Positions 5,187 to 9,113 of a DNA stretch of 9,113 nucleotides are shown here, one piece after another (within the stretch, counting starts at the first letter, position 1; every line of letters starts with the position of its first letter). A program made the position numbers and the translations under genes. Below the pieces are notes generated by a model. That model searched no databases. It was not told the DNA's origin and saw nothing but the letters and a program-made list of their open reading frames with translations. Where the stretch lies: the NCBI GenBank assembly GCA_900540405.1, contig UQFW01000056.1, positions 1 through 9,113 on the forward strand, read 5' to 3'. This stretch comes from Candidatus Avelusimicrobium faecicola (lineage in GTDB: Bacteria > Elusimicrobiota > Elusimicrobia > Elusimicrobiales > Elusimicrobiaceae).

Positions 5187-8100
5187 TTATTGGCCAATGG
5201 CCTGATACCCGTGGATTTCTACCCACACATTGCCTTTTTCATCAAACACATAGGCATCATGCAGGGTTTTGCCGTCGGCCGTGAGCCCTTTGTTCACGCC
5301 GTACAAATACAGCGTTTGCGGCGGGACTTCACGCTTGAAAACGGCCACTTCTTTAATGCCGTCCGGCAACGTCATTTTGTTGGCTACGGACATATCCTGG
5401 AAACCACAGCACTGGAAAGCCGCCTCAATAAGCATGGGGTTGGCCAACAAGGTTTTGGCTTCCGGCCATTGGGGTTTGGGCGTGGTGTGGTAAACGGCTA
5501 AAGATTCTTTTTCGTTTACGCGCAAAATGCCGCCCAATACCTGAAAGCTGGGGCCGTGGAAGTATTTTTTGTAAATTTCTTCCTTCGTCACCACCGGCGC
5601 GGCGTTTACGTCCAAATGAATCTCATTTTTCACTTCGTCCCAAGTAGAGGTAAAAGCGTTTAACGTCTTGGCCGTAAAGTGGCGGCGGGTGTTGCCCATT
5701 TTAACGCCTTTGCTGTTGATAAAATCGGACTCAATTTCCATAGTGGCTTGCGTGCCGTCGGACGTGCCGATAATACGAACAGCCTGCGGGCGGTTGCGCA
5801 ACAGTTTAATAGGCAGGAAGAAATGCACATCTTCCAACCCTTGCGGCGCTTTGCCCATTAAGGCGTTGGCGGTTTCCATAAAGGTTTCAATGCCCATGAC
5901 GCCCGGCACATACGGCGTGCCTTCAATGGCGTGGTCCGCCAAATACGGGTCCGCTTTCAAGTTAAATTCTTTTTCTCCGCGCAGTTCATGCCCCGCTTCC
6001 ATTTTTTGCACGTTGCCCAAAAAGTGGGTGGCATCTTTAGCGGCGGCCGGTTCGGCGGCGGGAGTTTGCCCCCCGCCGTTTTGCGAACCGTCGTCAGAAC
6101 CGTTATCGGAAGAATCACTGCCGAACTTTTGGTCCGCACCGATTTCGTCCATTTCAAACAACAACTGATGGTCCCAATCCAAGCGGCCCAAAGAGCCGGT
6201 CAACACAATTTCCGGCACGCGGCCGTAGACGATTTCGTCCAAGAAAATCTGCATACCGTCTTCGGGGTCTACAAAGTCCACCCCGTTGGAGCGCAGGAAG
6301 GTTTCCACGCCGGCACGCACGCCCATACCTACATTTTTGTAAGCACTCATGGCAATGCTGATGGCGCGGTAGCCTTGATTGGAAAGCGACAGGGCCGATT
6401 TAGCCAAATAGTCGTTGGCGCTGGCGTAGTCGCTCTGGCCTAAGTTGCCGTATTTACCCGCAATGGAAGAAGCAAAAGCAAAGAAGCCTTTATCTTTTAC
6501 CACATTGTTGGCTAAGAAGGAAGCAAAGCTGGTGGCCTTCACGTCAAAAATGCGGTAGTATTCCATGGGGTCTTTATCGTAAATCAGTTTGGAGCGTTCC
6601 AACCCCGCAAAGTGAATCAACCCGTCCACGCGGCTGTTTTTAGCCTTGATTTTGGTGCAAACTTCTTTCATCATGGAGGAGTTCATCACGTCGCAGTGGT
6701 AGTATTCCACTTCGCTACCCAAATCACGCAGTTTTTGCATATTGTTGTACAGCGTGACGGAATCTTTCACACGCCCGAAAGCGCGTTCCAACATAACCGG
6801 GGTAGCTTTTTGGGTGTGGTCCGCGCGCATTTCTTCCCACATTTGTTTTTTGAGCGCGGCCAGTTCGGCTTCGTTCATCGTGGCCCACACGGGGGTCTTT
6901 TCTTGGATTTCAATAATATCCAAGATGATGATTTTGCTGTGGTACTGCGCGGCAATTTTTTGCGCGAGCATGGCCCCAATCCCGCGGCCGGAACCCGTAA
7001 AGATAATGGTTTTACCGGCAAGGTCAAAATGCTTGACACTGCGGTCCAAACGCATCGGCACGGACAGAATGGTGGAGCGCACTTTTTGGCGCATACCAAT
7101 CATCAGGCGCATATCCCCATGGAGTACTTCGTCCATGGTCATTTGGGCCATTTCGTCCGGCGTGGTTTCGGGTTCAAAGTCCATTAATTTAGAAATAGCA
7201 CCCGTGCGTTCGTACACGTCTTTGCGGTAGCAGGTAGTACCGCCGGTAAGGGCGCCCACAATGGGGTTAAATTCGTCCTTAGTGGTATAGCCGAAATTAC
7301 CGTCAATTTTGGTGTTGACCGCAAAGAAAGTATCCGCATCCGTACGGTTAGACAAACCTTTTTCAAACACGCGCAACGCAATAAACAACGGCATGACGTA
7401 TTTGGTCAGTTCGTTATGCGGGCTTACTTTTTTATCAAACTTTTTAACGGTAGCACCCAGCAGATACACAATACCTTGGATGTTGGGGTCTTCCGCCGCG
7501 TATTCTTTTAACTGCTTTTCGGTTTCTTCGTAAGATTCCCAATTTACAATGGTGGTGTTTTTGCTGCGGGTTTTAAGCGTAGTAAACACATGCGTTTTAA
7601 CGCCCAGTTCTTTGAATTCTTCCTGATAGGCTTTAATCAGTGCGGAATTATCGGCAAAAATGAGTACCGTGCGGTCCTTGGATAAACGGCGGTTTTCGCG
7701 TTCCGTCAGCGGAGCATCCGCCACCATGGTCACATAGCGCAGTTTCTTTTCGTGGCAGTGTTCACCCTTGTAGCCGGGGGCTTCGGGGCGTTCCGCCAAA
7801 GATTCATGGCGCTCAATGGGCGCAGTCGGGTTGGTCGTCAACGCATCGTCGGCCGGTTTGCCGATATGTTCCGCCGTCGGCTTGCTGACAAACGCCGGTT
7901 TAGCAACTTGCGCAGGCGTTTGTTCCGCCGGGGCCGGTTGGGCCGCAGGAGCCGGAGCCGCTACGGTTTCCACCGCCGGGGCTACTTGCGCCGCCGGGGC
8001 CGCCGCGGGTTGAGCCGCAGGAGCCGCATTGTTTACGGAATTAAGCACAAAGTTAATGCAATGGCGGATAGTAGGATAATCTTTCAGCTGGATGCCTTCC

Positions 8101-9113
8101 TGCTGGGCAATACCGTAATGTTCACGCATAGCGGCAAACAGTTCGGCTTGTTTGACGGTGTCAATGCCCAAATCGGCTTCCATATCCAAATCCAAATCCA
8201 ACATATCTTTCGGATAGCCGGTCTTTTCGGCCACCATAGCCACAATTTCATCACTCACTTGGGCCGGGTCCAGTTTGCCCGCCGCCGCTTTAGGCGCAGG
8301 CTGAGCCGCCGGAGCCGCCACAGGGGCAACTTGGGCCACAGGAGCCGGAGCTGCTACGGTTTCCACCGCCGGGGCTACTTGAGCCACCGGGGCCGCCGCT
8401 TGCACAGGGGCCGCTTGAGCCGCGCCGTCCGCCGTGTTGGCGTTCGTCATGGCGTATTTAATAATGGAGCGGATGGTCGGGTAGTCTTTCAACTGCACGC
8501 CTTCTTGTTTGGCAATGTTATACGTTTCGCGCATAATGGCAAACAGTTCGGCTTGTTTAACGGTATCAATACCCAAATCGGCTTCCATATCCAAGTCCAA
8601 ATCCAGCATATCTTCCGGATAGCCGGTCTTTTCGGCAATAATCGCGCGGACATTTTTCGTCACGTCTTCTTCATTCAAAGACGGAGCCGCTTGAGCCGGC
8701 TTTGCCACCGGGGCAACTTCCGCCACCGGGGCAGGTTGGGCCGCAGGAGCCGCTACGGTTTCCACCGCCGGAGCTACTTGCGCCACCGGGGCCGCCGCCT
8801 GAACAGGGGCCGCGCCGTTTTCCGTATTGGCGTTAGCCATGGCGTACTTAATAATGGAGCGAATGGTCGGGTAGTCTTTCAACTGCACGCCTTCTTGTTT
8901 GGCGATATGGTACGTTTCGCGCATAATGGCAAACAGTTCGGCTTGTTTGACGGTATCAATACCCAAATCGGCTTCCATATCCAAATCTAAATCCAACATA
9001 TCTTGCGGATAGCCGGTCTTTTCGGAAACGATATTTAAGATGTTCTTTTTCACATCTTCTTCGTTCAACGAAACCGCCGCTTTAGGAGCCGCAGGGGCCA
9101 CTTGGGCCGCAGG
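5187..9113 (-). CDS. Multidomain polyketide/PUFA-type synthase, C-terminal part: ACP-ACP-ACP-KR-DH
   Basis: This gene is partial: the frame is open to the window edge, so the N-terminus is missing. Numbering starts at the Val codon at 9101. Three acyl carrier domains (about 11-92, 141-222, 277-356) each carry DLGIDTVKQAEL and are joined by Ala/Pro/Val-rich linkers. A ketoreductase follows, with a structural half at about 470-690 and a catalytic half at about 694-975. It has the NADPH loop TGSGRGIG (702-709) and catalytic residues K855, S879, Y892 and N896. After a Gly/Ser/Asp/Asn-rich linker (994-1024) comes a double-hotdog dehydratase (about 1025-1300) with HAIEGTPYVP (H1057, the HxxxGxxxxP motif) and LIEAAFQ, where E1226 stands in place of the usual Asp. 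The order matches the C-terminal half of PfaA-type synthases, so ketosynthase and acyltransferase domains are expected upstream. The carrier domains have Thr (T50, T180, T315) where Ser normally holds the phosphopantetheine arm. The product is unknown. A phosphopantetheinyl transferase gene follows 12 nt downstream. Confidence 0.93.
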   Translation of the reverse strand, partial: PAAQVAPAAPKAAVSLNEEDVKKNILNIVSEKTGYPQDMLDLDLDMEADLGIDTVKQAELFAIMRETYHIAKQEGVQLKDYPTIRSIIKYAMANANTENGAAPVQAAAPVAQVAPAVETVAAPAAQPAPVAEVAPVAKPAQAAPSLNEEDVTKNVRAIIAEKTGYPEDMLDLDLDMEADLGIDTVKQAELFAIMRETYNIAKQEGVQLKDYPTIRSIIKYAMTNANTADGAAQAAPVQAAAPVAQVAPAVETVAAPAPVAQVAPVAAPAAQPAPKAAAGKLDPAQVSDEIVAMVAEKTGYPKDMLDLDLDMEADLGIDTVKQAELFAAMREHYGIAQQEGIQLKDYPTIRHCINFVLNSVNNAAPAAQPAAAPAAQVAPAVETVAAPAPAAQPAPAEQTPAQVAKPAFVSKPTAEHIGKPADDALTTNPTAPIERHESLAERPEAPGYKGEHCHEKKLRYVTMVADAPLTERENRRLSKDRTVLIFADNSALIKAYQEEFKELGVKTHVFTTLKTRSKNTTIVNWESYEETEKQLKEYAAEDPNIQGIVYLLGATVKKFDKKVSPHNELTKYVMPLFIALRVFEKGLSNRTDADTFFAVNTKIDGNFGYTTKDEFNPIVGALTGGTTCYRKDVYERTGAISKLMDFEPETTPDEMAQMTMDEVLHGDMRLMIGMRQKVRSTILSVPMRLDRSVKHFDLAGKTIIFTGSGRGIGAMLAQKIAAQYHSKIIILDIIEIQEKTPVWATMNEAELAALKKQMWEEMRADHTQKATPVMLERAFGRVKDSVTLYNNMQKLRDLGSEVEYYHCDVMNSSMMKEVCTKIKAKNSRVDGLIHFAGLERSKLIYDKDPMEYYRIFDVKATSFASFLANNVVKDKGFFAFASSIAGKYGNLGQSDYASANDYLAKSALSLSNQGYRAISIAMSAYKNVGMGVRAGVETFLRSNGVDFVDPEDGMQIFLDEIVYGRVPEIVLTGSLGRLDWDHQLLFEMDEIGADQKFGSDSSDNGSDDGSQNGGGQTPAAEPAAAKDATHFLGNVQKMEAGHELRGEKEFNLKADPYLADHAIEGTPYVPGVMGIETFMETANALMGKAPQGLEDVHFFLPIKLLRNRPQAVRIIGTSDGTQATMEIESDFINSKGVKMGNTRRHFTAKTLNAFTSTWDEVKNEIHLDVNAAPVVTKEEIYKKYFHGPSFQVLGGILRVNEKESLAVYHTTPKPQWPEAKTLLANPMLIEAAFQCCGFQDMSVANKMTLPDGIKEVAVFKREVPPQTLYLYGVNKGLTADGKTLHDAYVFDEKGNVWVEIHGYQAIGQ
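8034..9071 (-). repeat. Tandem ACP-coding repeats with repeated Ala/Pro linkers
   Basis: Three homologous segments encode the carrier domains: 9071-8826, 8681-8436 and 8273-8034. Domains 1 and 2 are spaced 390 bp apart and differ at about 3 of the last 64 residues. Domain 3 is more diverged (for example EHYGIAQQEG, RHCINFVLN). Each is followed by a near-identical linker around APVAQVAPAVETVAAPA (about residues 104-120, 237-253 and 368-384). The likely cause is duplication of an ACP-plus-linker unit, and copy number may vary between strains by recombination. Confidence 0.88.

Noticed and set aside
7752..8990. Plus-strand 412-aa Arg-rich frame
   Set aside because: It is antisense to the repeated ACP and linker region. 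Its repeats are the mirror of the ACP repeats, and the minus-strand frame has unmistakable domains.
9099..9113. GTG at 9101 as the true start of the synthase
   Set aside because: It falls inside an Ala/Pro linker (PAAQVAPAAP), and the frame stays open to the window edge, so the gene continues beyond it.

Overview
All supportable genes in this window lie on the minus strand. The base composition is mixed (roughly half GC). The features are a sigma-70 factor with a Lys/Ala tail, a multidomain polyketide/PUFA-type synthase with tandem carrier domains, and a small lipoprotein with faint pilin-like traits. My best guess is an Elusimicrobiota-type gut or anaerobic bacterium. That guess rests on general resemblance only, and I hold it at about 50%.

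Layout from high to low coordinates, which is the direction of transcription: (i) 9113-5187 is the 3' part of a large synthase gene that enters from beyond the window. It encodes three tandem acyl carrier protein (ACP) domains, a ketoreductase (KR) and a dehydratase (DH), the order seen in the C-terminal half of PfaA-type PUFA synthases. (ii) Twelve bases further is a Sfp-type 4'-phosphopantetheinyl transferase (5174-4551). (iii) After a short gap with a plausible promoter is a biotin-dependent acyl-CoA carboxylase carboxyltransferase subunit (4498-2894), followed by an intrinsic terminator. (iv) A small lipoprotein gene (2813-2307) has its own TATAAT box and terminator. (v) After about 340 bp without a gene comes a sigma-70 family factor (1966-713) with a histone-H1-like tail. 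(vi) tRNA-Arg(CCT) (703-630) starts 9 bases after the sigma stop codon. (vii) The rest (about 139-644) is a tandem repeat of 206-bp period whose units include the last 14 bases of the tRNA sequence.

The first three genes read as one lipid or polyketide pathway. The carboxylase subunit would help make malonyl-type extender units, the transferase would arm the carrier domains, and the synthase would build, reduce and dehydrate the chain. The most striking point is that all three carrier domains have Thr where the phosphopantetheine-bearing Ser is expected. Other points worth a second look are the tRNA-linked repeat array, the sigma factor tail, and -10 boxes exactly 7 nt before the ATG of two genes, which suggests leaderless mRNAs.
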